From positions 1-64,000 of the forward strand of contig JBOHGM010000012.1 in the NCBI GenBank assembly GCA_050699435.1: a stretch of DNA of 64,000 nucleotides, given 5' to 3'. The position numbers and the translations under genes were made by a program. Source of the stretch: GCA-003244245 sp050699435 (GTDB lineage: Bacteria; Actinomycetota; Actinomycetes; Mycobacteriales; Pseudonocardiaceae). Positions 25,814 through 35,321 of the stretch are shown here, in pieces (the stretch's first letter is position 1; every line of letters begins with the position of its first letter). The notes beneath the pieces were generated by a model. The model was not told where the DNA came from, did not search any database, and saw nothing but the letters and a program-made list of their open reading frames with translations.

Positions 25814-27686
25814 GACTCCTACACGCTGCTCAAGGTGCTCCCGCACGACGAGGCCTACGACTGGGCCGGCCGGCGGCGGGTCAGCGTCAACCGCGCCACC
25901 GGAGTCATCGAAGTGCGCGATGTCGCAGCCCTCGAGGAGCGGCTGCCCCAGCTGACCGACCACGCCGAGACCGCCACGTCCCGGCTGCTCGACGGAGTGG
26001 GAGACGCGGACCTCACCCGGCTCGGCATCGACGACCAGGTGTTGCCGTTCGCGCGCGCCTTGACCGACCTCGACCAGCTCGAATCCGCACGCGGCATCCT
26101 GCCCGAGCCACAGTACGACGTCCTGCTCGGCCTTGCCGTCGGGATGGCGCCGGAGCAGGTGTGGCAGGAGATGATGGGCACGCAGGCCGTAACCGCCGAC
26201 TACGACACCTCGGATGTCGGGGCCCGCTCCACCCAGCGGGTGGTCCTGGTCAGCGGGCCTGACGAGCTGATGGAGGTGTTCAGCTACCCGTTCGCGCTCT
26301 GGCGGGTCTACCTGCACCCGGCCCAGCATCGGTTGGCCTACGGCTCCTTCAGCGGAGCGACGCGAGTGACCGGCGGCCCCGGCACCGGCAAGACCGTGGT
26401 CGCCTTGCACCGCGCCAAGCACCTCGCCGAGTCCGCGTCACGTGACCGCTCGGTCCTGCTCACCACCTTCACCAAGACGCTGACCGGCTCTCTGGAGGAC
26501 GGTCTGCGGCTGCTGATCGACGAGGTGGCCCTGCTGCGGCGCGTCGACATCCGGAACATCGATCAGATCGCCTACCAGATCACCTCCGCGCAGCACGGCC
26601 GGTTGCCGGTGCTTCAGCCCTCGGACGAGCGGGCTCTGTGGAAACGGCTCATCAGCCGATTCGACCTCAGCTGCACCGAGACGTTCCTCGGCCAGGAGTG
26701 GCGCCATGTGGCGCTGGCCCAAGGGATCACGACCCCAGAGGTATACCTCGCAGCGTCGCGCGCCGGTCGCGGCCACCCGCTGCGAACCCGGGAACGGCAG
26801 GAGATTTGGCAGGCGATCGCCGGTTTCGACGACGAGCTTCGCGCCCGGGGCTGGTGGACCTACGAGACGATCTGTGTGGAGGCCGCGCGGCTGCTGGCGC
26901 TGGCCGACACCAAGCCGTACCGGCACATCATCGTGGATGAGGCGCAGGACCTCAGCCCGTGGCAATGGCGGATGCTGCGGGCTGCGGTGGTTCCCGACCG
27001 GGACGACATCTTCCTCGTCGGTGACACACACCAGCGCATCTACGACCATCGCGTGTCCCTGCGGCAGGTCGGGATCGACATCGCGGGCCGATCAGAGCGA
27101 CTGAAGCTCAACTACCGGACGACGGCCGAGATCCTGGGGTGGAGCCTCGGGCTGCTGCGCGGTGAACACATCGACGACATGAACGAGGACTTGGAGAGTC
27201 TGGCCGGGTGCCGATCCGAAGTACACGGCACCGCGCCGGTCCTGCACGGTGCCAGTACCCGGGCGGCCGAGATGGAGCACCTGGCCGGCGTCGTTCGGGG
27301 TTGGCTGGACGACGGCGTGGAGCCAGGACAGATCGGGGTCGGCGCCCGATCCGGCACGCTCGTCGACGAGGCAGTCGGTGCTCTCGTCCACACCGGCGTC
27401 CCAGCGGTGTCCCTAGACCAAACGCGCGGCGCGGGACAGCGAGGTCGCCGTCGCCACCATGCACCGGATGAAAGGACTGGAGCTCCGCTGCGTCGCCCTG
27501 ATCGGAGTCGGTCAGCACCACGTACCAGCCCCCTCCGCGGTTACCCCGGCCGCAGCGGATCAACGCTCGCACGACCTCGATCTCCAGCGCGAACGGTGCC
27601 TGCTCTTCGTCGCCTGCACTCGTGCCCGGGAGAAGCTCATAATTTCGTGGCATGGCACCCCGAGCCCCCTGTTGCCCTGTGGATAA
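25814..27686 (+). pseudogene. UvrD-like superfamily 1 helicase, frameshifted and lacking its start
   Basis: The frame carries about 540 residues of a UvrD/Rep-type helicase: SYTLLKVLPHDEAYDWAGRR, Walker A TGGPGTGKTVVALHRAK, Walker B HIIVDEAQDLSPWQWRMLR, and motif IV-like KLNYRTTAEIL. At about 27420 the frame breaks. The C-terminal helicase motifs resume in another frame as ATMHRMKGLELRCVALIGVG and FVACTRAREKLIISWHG, ending at TAA 27684. The true N-terminus is lost at the junction with the PHP relic. One indel would restore most of it, so a sequencing error is not excluded for the 3' break. Confidence 0.75.
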
Positions 27687-27688
27687 CC

Positions 27689-27729
27689 CGTGAGTGGCAT
27701 TCGGTGCCATAACACTGTTACCCACTCAC
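27689..27729. repeat. Palindromic 3'-end element, copy 3
   Basis: A 41-bp copy with arms CGTGAGTG and CACTCAC around AACACTGTTAC. It lies between the helicase relic stop (27686) and the stop of the minus-strand thioredoxin gene (27733). Read outward from the thioredoxin gene it begins 3 nt after the stop with GTGAGTGGGTAACAGTGTT, the same orientation as in the other copies. Confidence 0.85.
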
Positions 27730-27732
27730 AGC

Positions 27733-28701
27733 TCAGAACAAGGCGCGGGCCAGGGCGCGGCGCGCAGCGGCGACCCGCGGGTCATCGGCCGGGAAAAGCT
27801 CGAACAGCTCCACCAGATGGGCTCTGGCGCGGTTCCGGTCGTCCCCGGTCAGCCGCCGCACCGCGTCGACCAACCGCTCGAAGGCCCGCTCCACCTGCTG
27901 GTTGGCCAGCTGGATATCGGCCGCGGCGAGCTGCGCATCGACGTCGTCGGGTGCCGAATCGGCCTCGGCCACCACCCTCGGGTCGGCCGATTCGGCCCGA
28001 GCCAGGAACCGGACCTGGGCCAGCGCGGCCCTGGCCGCCTCGTTACCTGGCTCGCTGTCCAGAATGCGCTGATAGGCGGCCTCGGCGCCAGCATAGTCGC
28101 CGGCCTGCAGGGACGCCTCGGCCGCGGTGATCCGGGGGTCCTCGGGGGACGGCTCGGTCTGCTGCGCGCCGGTGCCCGCGGCAGCCTGCTCGGCCGCCTT
28201 GATGCCGGGCAGCTGGTCGCGCAGCGCGTCCACCATCCTGGTGATCCACTCCCGCACCTGAGGCTCGGGCATGGCACCGGAGAAGGCGTCCACCGGCTGG
28301 CCCCCGGCGATGGCGACCACGGTGGGAAGGGACTGGACGCCGAAGACCTGGGCGACCCCGGGGTTCGCGTCGACGTCGACCTTGGCCAGCACCCACGCGC
28401 CGCCACCGGCCGCGGCGAGCCGCTCGAGCACCGGGGACAGCTGTTTGCACGGATCACACCAGGTCGCCCAGAGGTCCACCACAACGGGCACCTGCAGGGA
28501 ACGCTGGGCGACATCGGTCTGGAAGCTCTGCTCGGTCACGTCCAGGACCCACTGGCTGCCCCCACCGGCGGGAGCAGCAGCTCGCGCCTGTTGCTGGCCC
28601 GCCGAATCGGCCCGCGCCTTCAACGCGGACAGGTCGACGGCACCGGAGACGGCGGCGGACATGGCTCGGGTCTGCTGGGGATTGGGCCTGCTCACACCCA
28701 C
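27733..28701 (-). CDS. Thioredoxin-TPR protein, CnoX/YbbN-like
   Basis: A 322-residue protein with a thioredoxin domain (about 45-150) followed by tetratricopeptide-like helices (185-322; QAGDYAGAEAAYQRIL, EPGNEAARAALAQVRFLA). The active site reads WATWCDPCKQL, with Asp in place of the usual Gly. This layout is that of CnoX/YbbN, a holdase and redox partner of chaperones; mycobacteria keep a homologue at the same place next to the thiolase and glgB region. GTG 28701 is the longest start. GTG 28695 sits better relative to AGGA upstream. Confidence 0.88.
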   Translation of the reverse strand: MGVSRPNPQQTRAMSAAVSGAVDLSALKARADSAGQQQARAAAPAGGGSQWVLDVTEQSFQTDVAQRSLQVPVVVDLWATWCDPCKQLSPVLERLAAAGGGAWVLAKVDVDANPGVAQVFGVQSLPTVVAIAGGQPVDAFSGAMPEPQVREWITRMVDALRDQLPGIKAAEQAAAGTGAQQTEPSPEDPRITAAEASLQAGDYAGAEAAYQRILDSEPGNEAARAALAQVRFLARAESADPRVVAEADSAPDDVDAQLAAADIQLANQQVERAFERLVDAVRRLTGDDRNRARAHLVELFELFPADDPRVAAARRALARALF

Positions 28702-28740
28702 TATCCTGGCACGGATCGGCGGATGCTTCGCCCCGGTCAG

Positions 28741-30468
28741 TCAGAACCGGGCGGGTTCGCGGTACTCACCCCACTCCGCCTTGAGCGCCCCGCAGATCTC
28801 CCCCAAGGTGGCCTCAGCGCGTATCGCGTCGAGCATCGGCTCGATGAGGTTGCCCGCACCCCTGGCGACCTCGACCATCGCCGCGACGCCGCGCTGCACG
28901 CGTGTCTCGTCACGCTGCGCGCGACGCTGCCCGAGCACCCGGTTCTGCGCGCGCTCGACCTCGTGGCTGACCCGGAGAATCTCCAGCTCGCCGGTGACCG
29001 ACTCGGTGAGCGTGTTCACTCCGACGATCTTCTTGTCACCCTTCTCCAGCGCCCGCTGATAGGCGAACGCGGCATCGGCGATCTCCCCGGTGAACCAGCC
29101 GTCCTCGATACCGCGCAGGATGCCCGAGGTCATCTCGCCGATGGAATGCTCCCCGGAGGGCACCGCGGCGACGGCCATGTCCTTGATCCGGTGAAAGATC
29201 CGCTCGGCGTCGGCCTCGATCCGGTCGGTCAGCGCCTCGACGTACCAGGAACCACCCAGCGGATCGGCGACGTTGCCCACCCCGCACTCCTCCATGATCA
29301 CCTGCTGGGTGCGCAGAGCGATCTCCGCGGCACGCTCGCTTGGCAGCGCCAATGTCTCGTCCAGCGCGTTGGTGTGCAGCGAGTTGGTGCCACCCAGCAC
29401 CGCGGACAGCGCCTCGATCGCAGTGCGCACCACGTTGTTGTAGGGCTGCTGCGCGGTGAGCGAGACCCCTGCGGTCTGGGTGTGAAAGCGCATCCACAGT
29501 GCCTTCTCGCTGGTCGCGCCGTAGACCTCGCGCATCCAGCGGGCCCAGATCCGCCGGGCGGCGCGGAACTTGGCGATCTCCTCGAAGAAGTCCACATGGG
29601 CGTCGAAGAAGAAGGTCAGGCCGCTGGCGAAGCGGTTGATGTCCAGCCCGCGGGAGCGGCCCAACTCCACGTAACCGAAACCGTCGGCCAGCGTGAACGC
29701 GAGTTCCTGCGCGGCCGTCGCGCCTGCTTCCCTGATGTGGTATCCGGAGATCGATAGCGGCTTGTAGGCCGGGATCTGCGCCGTGCAGTACTCCATCAGG
29801 TCGCCGATGAGCCGCAGGTGCGGCTCCGGAGGGAACAGCCATTCCTTCTGCGCGATGTACTCCTTGAAGATGTCGGTCTGCAGGGTGCCGTTGAGCTTGG
29901 TGATGTCGGCGCCTTGGCGCTCCGCGGCGACCAGATACATGCAGAACGCCGGTACCGCTGGCCCGGAGATGGTCATCGACGTGGTGACCTGCTCGAGCGG
30001 GATGTCGCCGAACAGCACGTCCATATCGGCGGCGCTGTCGATCGCCACGCCGCAGTGCCCGACCTCTCCCAGGCTGCGCGGATCGTCGGAGTCACGGCCC
30101 ATCAGGGTGGGCATGTCGAAGGCGACCGACAGCCCGCCCCCGCCGCCCCGCAGGATCTGCTGGTACCGCTCGTTGGTCTGCCGCGCGTTGCCGAACCCGG
30201 CGAACTGGCGGATCGTCCAGGTCCGTCCCCGGTATCCGGTGGTGTGGATGCCGCGGGTGAACGGGTATTCGCCCGGCCAGCCGATCCGTTCGAAGCCCTC
30301 GACGACCTCGCCCTCGCCCGGCCCATACACCGGCTCGAGTTCGGCTCCGGACAGCGTGGTGAAGTCGACGTCCCGGACCCGCCCAGCGGCTTGCGCCTCG
30401 GCATAGCGCCGCCGCCACCGTTCCCGACCAGCCTGCGGATCGGCGTACTGAGGGTCGTAGGCGGTCAT
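28741..30468 (-). CDS. icmA: Isobutyryl-CoA mutase large subunit (IcmA-type)
   Basis: A 575-residue AdoCbl-dependent acyl-CoA mutase catalytic subunit without a B12-binding domain. IcmA rearranges isobutyryl-CoA to n-butyryl-CoA. Two residues distinguish it from methylmalonyl-CoA mutase: Phe89 in RQFAGFGNA (Tyr in MCM) and Gln207 in EYIAQKEW (Arg in MCM), both as in Streptomyces IcmA. Core motifs AFDMPTLMGRDSDDP, SGYHIREAGATAAQELAF and TAQQPYNNVVRTA are present. ATG 30468 has GGAGG 6 nt upstream. The small B12-binding subunit IcmB is not in the window. MarR is divergent; the chaperone MeaB is encoded 1.5 kb away. Confidence 0.88.
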   Translation of the reverse strand: MTAYDPQYADPQAGRERWRRRYAEAQAAGRVRDVDFTTLSGAELEPVYGPGEGEVVEGFERIGWPGEYPFTRGIHTTGYRGRTWTIRQFAGFGNARQTNERYQQILRGGGGGLSVAFDMPTLMGRDSDDPRSLGEVGHCGVAIDSAADMDVLFGDIPLEQVTTSMTISGPAVPAFCMYLVAAERQGADITKLNGTLQTDIFKEYIAQKEWLFPPEPHLRLIGDLMEYCTAQIPAYKPLSISGYHIREAGATAAQELAFTLADGFGYVELGRSRGLDINRFASGLTFFFDAHVDFFEEIAKFRAARRIWARWMREVYGATSEKALWMRFHTQTAGVSLTAQQPYNNVVRTAIEALSAVLGGTNSLHTNALDETLALPSERAAEIALRTQQVIMEECGVGNVADPLGGSWYVEALTDRIEADAERIFHRIKDMAVAAVPSGEHSIGEMTSGILRGIEDGWFTGEIADAAFAYQRALEKGDKKIVGVNTLTESVTGELEILRVSHEVERAQNRVLGQRRAQRDETRVQRGVAAMVEVARGAGNLIEPMLDAIRAEATLGEICGALKAEWGEYREPARF

Positions 30469-30677
30469 GAGAAGCCTCCAGGACAGCAGTGTCACGTCCA
30501 ACGGTAGGACGTCCAACTAACCTTGACCAGGGTGCCTCCCATCACAGCCGTCCGCGCGCCCGCTTCCATCCCGCAGTCTGGATGCAGTCGCTCCAGCCTG
30601 CCCGAGCGGAGCCCGACAGTGCCGCCCGCACCCAGCACCGGACCGGGTATCCACCGGATAACCGCTACGGTTCATCC

Positions 30678-31190
30678 ATGCCATTGCATCATCCGCTGCC
30701 GTTCGACCCGATCGAGCGCGCCGCGCAGCTGTGGCAAGACCGGATCGGGCCGGCCGGGGCGATGGCCGCGGTCACCAACGTGATGCGTGTGCAGCAGATC
30801 CTGCAGTCCGCGGTGGATGCCGCACTGCGCCCGCACGGGCTGACCTTCGCCCGGTACGAAGCGCTGGTGCTGCTGCTCTTCTCCCGCAGGGGCAGCCTGC
30901 CGATGAAGGTGATGGGTCAGCGGCTGCAGCTGCACCCGACCAGCGTGACCAACATCGTCGACCGCCTGGAGGCTGACCAGCTGGTGGAGCGGACCCCGCA
31001 TCCCACAGATCGGCGCACCACCCTGGTGGCGATCACCGAAGCGGGACGACAACGCCAGAAGCTCGCCACCGTGGCGCTCACCGACATCGACTTCGGTCTG
31101 GTCGGGCTGGACGCCGAGCAGACCGCGCAGCTCTCCGCGCTGCTCACCGGGGTGCGCCGGGCAGCGGGCGATTTCACCGAACCAGGCTGA
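30678..31190 (+). CDS. MarR-family transcriptional regulator
   Basis: A 170-residue winged-helix protein. The DNA-binding region reads LPMKVMGQRLQLHPTSVTNI with VDRLEADQLVERTPHPTDRR as the wing, typical of MarR. It dimerises through its terminal helices (residues 1-35 and 130-165). It is divergent from icmA with a 209-bp shared upstream region, so icmA is the natural target, perhaps with an acyl-CoA or aromatic ligand. Upstream codons to 30489 do not resemble the family and ATG 30678 is the likely start. Confidence 0.85.
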   Translation: MPLHHPLPFDPIERAAQLWQDRIGPAGAMAAVTNVMRVQQILQSAVDAALRPHGLTFARYEALVLLLFSRRGSLPMKVMGQRLQLHPTSVTNIVDRLEADQLVERTPHPTDRRTTLVAITEAGRQRQKLATVALTDIDFGLVGLDAEQTAQLSALLTGVRRAAGDFTEPG

Positions 31191-31220
31191 GCGGCGCCTC
31201 AGCGCTCGTAGACTGTAGGT

Positions 31221-31976
31221 GTGGTTATCTTTTCACGACACCGTTCTCTCTTGCGTGGCCTGGTCTGTGCCGGAGCACTGGCACTCGGCGTCAGCGCCCT
31301 TGCCCCTGGATCGGTGGCGGCGGCGGAGCCCTACAGCGTCCTGCAGATCAACATCTGCAACAGCGGTCACAACACGGACTGCTACAGCGGGGAGGCGACG
31401 ACCCGAGCCGGTGATCTCATCAACGCTCGCAAGCCTTCCGTAGTGACCGTGAATGAGATGTGTGCCTCGGATCTTGGCCCGATCCGAGAGCGGACGGGCT
31501 ACCACGGTGTGTTCACGCAGTCGGGTAGCCGGACGTGCACTAACGGCAGGTTGGCCTACGGTAACGCGGTGCTGTTCCCCGCAGGTACGAGCGTCGGGAC
31601 ACCCTACCCGCCGCTCACCTACGATGACCAGAACAGCAATGTCGAGCTCCGTACCCTGAGGTGCGTACCCGCCGCTGGTGTCACCACGTGCGTAACTCAC
31701 CTCACCAACGACAGCGGGTTCGCGTCCAAGCAGGCACGGGAGATGAAGGACGTCGTCGGCGACTATGCCCGGCAAGGCCCCACCGTGCTCGGCGGCGACT
31801 GGAACATCACCTATCCGAACGCCCAGGACTATGTGCCGGCCGGGATGTTCCGCAAGGGCGACGGAGACGTGCAGCACGTCATGGCGACGAGCGCGCACTT
31901 CGGCTTCACCAGGACCCGGGTCATGAACCTGGACTGGACCGACCATCCAGCTCTGCAGGTTTACCTGACCCGGTAG
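31221..31976 (+). CDS. Secreted endonuclease/exonuclease/phosphatase-family protein
   Basis: A 251-residue secreted protein with a signal peptide (basic N-end, hydrophobic 11-33, cleavage near SVAAAEPYS). The mature part has the complete EEP fold signature: LQINICN, TVNEMC (metal Glu), TCVTHL (His), VLGGDWNITY (Asp, Asn) and LDWTDHPAL (Asp-His). It would be an extracellular DNase or phosphodiesterase. Four or more cysteines suggest disulfides. The start is GTG 31221. TAGACT at 31209-31214 ends 6 nt before it, which fits a leaderless -10, although TAGGT could also serve as a weak ribosome site. Confidence 0.85.
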   Translation: MVIFSRHRSLLRGLVCAGALALGVSALAPGSVAAAEPYSVLQINICNSGHNTDCYSGEATTRAGDLINARKPSVVTVNEMCASDLGPIRERTGYHGVFTQSGSRTCTNGRLAYGNAVLFPAGTSVGTPYPPLTYDDQNSNVELRTLRCVPAAGVTTCVTHLTNDSGFASKQAREMKDVVGDYARQGPTVLGGDWNITYPNAQDYVPAGMFRKGDGDVQHVMATSAHFGFTRTRVMNLDWTDHPALQVYLTR

Positions 31977-32003
31977 CCGCGCAGTCCGGTGGCGTGGCGC
32001 CGG

Positions 32004-32984
32004 TCAGACGCCGAGTTCGGCGATGAGGTCGTCGGCCGCTCGGTAGGCGTCCAACTCACCGACCACGACCCGCTTAGCCAACCCAGCCAGCCCTTCGGAT
32101 AGGCCACTACCCCGCCGGACGTCGCCGAGTCGCTCGCGCAACTGTGCCAGCGCAATGGCCTCGATCTCGGCCTCGGCCCGGTGCTGTCTTCGAGCGTCCA
32201 ACTCACCGTGCACGATCATCCAGTCGCGGTGTTCCTCGATGGCCTCGGCGAGTTCGTCTACCCCCTCGGCTTTACTGGCCACCGTGCGCACGATCGGTGG
32301 CCGCCAATGTGGTCCCTCCTTTTCCCGGCGGCCCAGGGAGATCATGTATTTGAGATCCCGCACGGTCTGGTCTGCACCGTCGCGATCGGCCTTGTTCACC
32401 ACGAAGACATCGGCGACCTCGAGAATGCCTGCCTTGGCGGCCTGGATCCCGTCGCCCATGCCCGGTGCCAGCAGCACCAGGGTGGTGTCGACCAGCGAGA
32501 CGACCTCCACCTCAGACTGTCCCACTCCGACGGTCTCCACCAGCACCACATCACAGCCCGCGGCGTCGAGCACCCGCAGTGCCTGCGGGGTGGCCCAGGT
32601 GATACCACCCAGATGCCCGCGGGTGGCCATGGAGCGGATGAACACGCCCTCGTCCAGGGCGTGATCCTGCATCCGGACCCGGTCACCGAGCAGAGCGCCG
32701 CCGGAGAACGGCGAGGACGGGTCGACGGCGAGCACGCCGACCTTCTTGCCCGCTGCACGCAACGCGGCGACCAGCACGTTCATCGAGGTCGACTTGCCTA
32801 CGCCGGGCGGGCCCGTGATCCCGACGAGCTGGGCTCGCCCGGTGTAGGGAGCCAGCGCACGCGCCACGTCCCGCAGTTCCGGGGCACCATCCTCGACCAG
32901 CGAGATCAGCCGGGCGACCGCCCGCGGCTGACCCCGCCGGGCACAGACCACCAGGTCGTCGATGTCCAGAGCCCGACGGTTCAC
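32004..32984 (-). CDS. meaB: Methylmalonyl-CoA mutase-associated GTPase MeaB
   Basis: MeaB (326 residues) is a G3E-family GTPase that loads and protects AdoCbl in acyl-CoA mutases. Walker A reads GITGPPGVGKSTSMN, then AVDPSSPFSGGALLGDRVRM, the switch region VLVETVGVGQSEVEV and the specificity motif VVNKADRDGA. The GTG start overlaps the stop of the thiolase gene (GTGA), so both are translated from one message. The likely clients in this window are IcmA (28741) and ethylmalonyl-CoA mutase (52787). Confidence 0.93.
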   Translation of the reverse strand: MNRRALDIDDLVVCARRGQPRAVARLISLVEDGAPELRDVARALAPYTGRAQLVGITGPPGVGKSTSMNVLVAALRAAGKKVGVLAVDPSSPFSGGALLGDRVRMQDHALDEGVFIRSMATRGHLGGITWATPQALRVLDAAGCDVVLVETVGVGQSEVEVVSLVDTTLVLLAPGMGDGIQAAKAGILEVADVFVVNKADRDGADQTVRDLKYMISLGRREKEGPHWRPPIVRTVASKAEGVDELAEAIEEHRDWMIVHGELDARRQHRAEAEIEAIALAQLRERLGDVRRGSGLSEGLAGLAKRVVVGELDAYRAADDLIAELGV

Positions 32985-34207
32985 GCTGTGTCACCAAGAA
33001 CTGTGTCATTAGGAACTCGGTTGCCAGGAACTCGCAGGATCATGGCGTCACCCTGGCCGCCACCACCGCAGAGGGAGGCAGCGCCCACGCCGCCGCCCCG
33101 ACGGCGCAACTCCAACGCCAGGTGCAGTGCCAGCCGGGCCCCGGATGCGCCGATGGGATGGCCCAGCGCGATCGCACCGCCGTTCGGGTTGACCCGCTCC
33201 GGGTCGAGCCCCAGCTTGCGGGTTGACACTACGCCCACCGCGGCGAACGCCTCGTTGATCTCCACGATGTCGAGTTCGGCAGCTTCGATGCCCTCCTTGC
33301 GGCAGGCCGCGAGCACCGCGTTGGCCGGCTGCTCGTGCAGGCTGGAGTCGTCCGGGCCGGCGACCATTCCGTGGGCGCCGATCTCGGCCAGCCAGCTCAG
33401 CCCGAGCTCCTCGGCCTTGGCCCGGCTCATCACCACGACCGCCGCCGCCCCGTCGCTGATCGGGGAGGCCGAGCCCGCGGTGATCGTGCCGTCCGGGAAG
33501 AACGCCGGGCGAAGCTTGCCCAGCCCCGCCGCGGTGGCGTCCGGCCGGATGCCCTCGTCGGCAGCCACCACAACGGGGTCACCCTTGCGCTGCGGCACGG
33601 TCACCGGGGTGATCTCCTCGGCGAACAGCCCGCCGGCGGCGGCGCGCCCGGCCCGCTGGTGCGACTGTGCGGCGAACTCGTCCTGCTCTTGGCGGGTCAG
33701 CTGGTAGCGGGCGTTGTGCTTCTCCGTGGAGGCGCCCATCGAGACCTGGTCGAACGAGTCGTGCAGGCCGTCGTAGGCCAGGTGGTCGAGCAGCGTGATG
33801 TCGCCGTACTTGAACCCGGAGCGCGACCCCGGAAGCAGGTGCGGTGCCTGGGTCATCGACTCCTGCCCGCCGGCCACGATAATGTCGAACTCGCCCGCCC
33901 TGATCAACTGATCGGCCAGCGCGATGGCGGTCAGCCCGGACAGGCACACCTTGTTGACGGTCAGCGCGGGCACGTTCATGCCGATCCCGGCGTGGACCGC
34001 CGCCTGGCGGGCCGGAATCTGGCCCGCGCCGGCCGTCAGCACCTGACCCATGATCACGTACTGCACCTGCTCGGGCGTCACACCGGCTCGCGTCAGCGCA
34101 CTCGTGATGGCGAAGCCGCCCAGCTGGGCAGCGGAGAAGTCCTTGAGCGAACCGAGCAGCCGACCCATTGGGGTGCGTGCTCCAGCGACGATGACGGACG
34201 CGGTCAT
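32981..34207 (-). CDS. Acetyl-CoA acetyltransferase (thiolase)
   Basis: A 408-residue thiolase that condenses two acetyl-CoA or cleaves acetoacetyl-CoA. The nucleophilic Cys lies in TVNKVCLSGL (about 91), the His in GHPIGASGARLALH and the second Cys in ASLCGGGGQGDAMI; NEAFAAV is also present. It corresponds by position to mycobacterial fadA4 next to the epimerase. A C-terminal tail of about 12 residues (NRVPNDTVLGDTA) extends past the usual end and overlaps meaB. With HBD and Ccr it would supply the first steps of the ethylmalonyl-CoA route. It is divergent from the epimerase. Confidence 0.92.
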   Translation of the reverse strand: MTASVIVAGARTPMGRLLGSLKDFSAAQLGGFAITSALTRAGVTPEQVQYVIMGQVLTAGAGQIPARQAAVHAGIGMNVPALTVNKVCLSGLTAIALADQLIRAGEFDIIVAGGQESMTQAPHLLPGSRSGFKYGDITLLDHLAYDGLHDSFDQVSMGASTEKHNARYQLTRQEQDEFAAQSHQRAGRAAAGGLFAEEITPVTVPQRKGDPVVVAADEGIRPDATAAGLGKLRPAFFPDGTITAGSASPISDGAAAVVVMSRAKAEELGLSWLAEIGAHGMVAGPDDSSLHEQPANAVLAACRKEGIEAAELDIVEINEAFAAVGVVSTRKLGLDPERVNPNGGAIALGHPIGASGARLALHLALELRRRGGGVGAASLCGGGGQGDAMILRVPGNRVPNDTVLGDTA

Positions 34208-34351
34208 GGTGACCTCCGGCGTGCAGCAGCGGCTGATCTCCGCTGGTAAAGGGCCTGTCAGCGGACCTTACCTCGCATGTCGGCCCCCCTACCCTGGTGA
34301 GAACGAGCACACCCCGGCCGACCCTCCATACGAGTTCGTACGCTGCGAGGC

Positions 34352-34795
34352 ATGCACCAGGTCGAGCCCTTCGTCACCGCAATCGACCACGTCGGCATCG
34401 CGGTACCCGATTTCGATGCAGCGGTCGAGTTCCACCGGGCCATCTTCGGGCTGGAGCTGGTCCACGAGGAGGTCAACGAGGAGCAGGGGGTACGCGAGGG
34501 CATGCTGCGCGCCCCCGGCGACCCCGGCACCGGCGCCGTCGTCCAACTGCTCGCCCCGCTGGGCCCGCAGTCCACCATCGCCAAGTTCCTGGACCGCAGC
34601 GGCCCCGGCCTGCAGCAACTCGCCTACCGGGTCACCGACATCGAGGCCGCCATGGCTGCGGTGCGCGCCGCAGGACTGCGGCTGATCTACGAAACCGCCC
34701 GTCGCGGCACCGCCGGATCCAAGGTCAACTTTGTGCACCCCAAGGACACCGGAGGTGTGCTGATCGAGCTGGTGGAACCCGCGCCGAAACACTGA
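34352..34795 (+). CDS. mce: Methylmalonyl-CoA / ethylmalonyl-CoA epimerase
   Basis: A 147-residue vicinal-oxygen-chelate protein. The metal ligands are visible in AIDHVGIAV (His), GLQQLAYRVTDIEAA and GVLIELVEP (Glu). It interconverts R and S methylmalonyl-CoA and often ethylmalonyl-CoA, linking carboxylases to mutases. Its length and motifs match the family (about 145-150). It is divergent from the thiolase-meaB pair; the 144-bp gap holds both promoters. In mycobacteria the same gene lies beside fadA4 and close to nucS, whereas here 15 kb of accessory and other genes follow before nucS. Confidence 0.92.
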   Translation: MHQVEPFVTAIDHVGIAVPDFDAAVEFHRAIFGLELVHEEVNEEQGVREGMLRAPGDPGTGAVVQLLAPLGPQSTIAKFLDRSGPGLQQLAYRVTDIEAAMAAVRAAGLRLIYETARRGTAGSKVNFVHPKDTGGVLIELVEPAPKH

Positions 34796-34897
34796 ACCAC
34801 CAGTTCTGACGGTTGGTCGTTCGTAGCCTCGACCTGCATGGTCCGCACCAGTGCGGCGGTTCCGTTGAGATGGCTCGTGGTGCCTGGTTGCTGTACT

Positions 34898-35101
34898 TCA
34901 CTGCTGTACGTCACGTTGTCGGTCCAGGATGCGGAGAACCTTTTCGGCACGATCTGCTCGGTCTGGCGGCGAGAAGATCGCTAATAGTGCTACAGCTCCC
35001 CGTAGGAGAGTCGGTACGAGCAAGTGCGCCGCGAGGCAGATACTCAGGACCAAGCCAACCATGGGTGGGAGCGGCACCACGCCCGCGAGCACATCGTTCA
35101 C
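34898..35101 (-). CDS. Small membrane protein, unknown
   Basis: A 67-residue open frame from GTG 35101 with AGGA 6 nt upstream. It has one hydrophobic helix (MVGLVLSICLAAHLLVPTLL) followed by a charged tail SPPDRADRAEKVLRILDRQR. A tail of the form DRxxRALxVLRIL is common in tiny conserved actinobacterial membrane proteins, so it may be real, but I cannot name a family. The base composition is lower in GC than its neighbours. The 200 bp on either side have no other gene. Confidence 0.45.
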   Translation of the reverse strand: MNDVLAGVVPLPPMVGLVLSICLAAHLLVPTLLRGAVALLAIFSPPDRADRAEKVLRILDRQRDVQQ

Positions 35102-35321
35102 ACCAACGTCCTACCGGCGGAGCTGAGCCCCGAGCCCGATGGACCAAAATCACCCATTTGAGGGATAAAGAAGATTACGTTGCGAACGGAGGGTGAGAGA
35201 GTCGCGTGTCACCTACGGCAGGCCCCTGGCCTGTCCGCAACGATCTGCCGAGGAGTCGCAGGGCCGCAGGGTCAAGCCGCGTGCAACGTGAGATCAACGC
35301 CGGGTTGAGCGTGGTCTGGGT

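Noticed and set aside
30469..30677. Cobalamin riboswitch upstream of icmA or ecm
   Set aside because: No B12-box-like sequence or long structured leader is visible; the leaders are short with ordinary ribosome sites.
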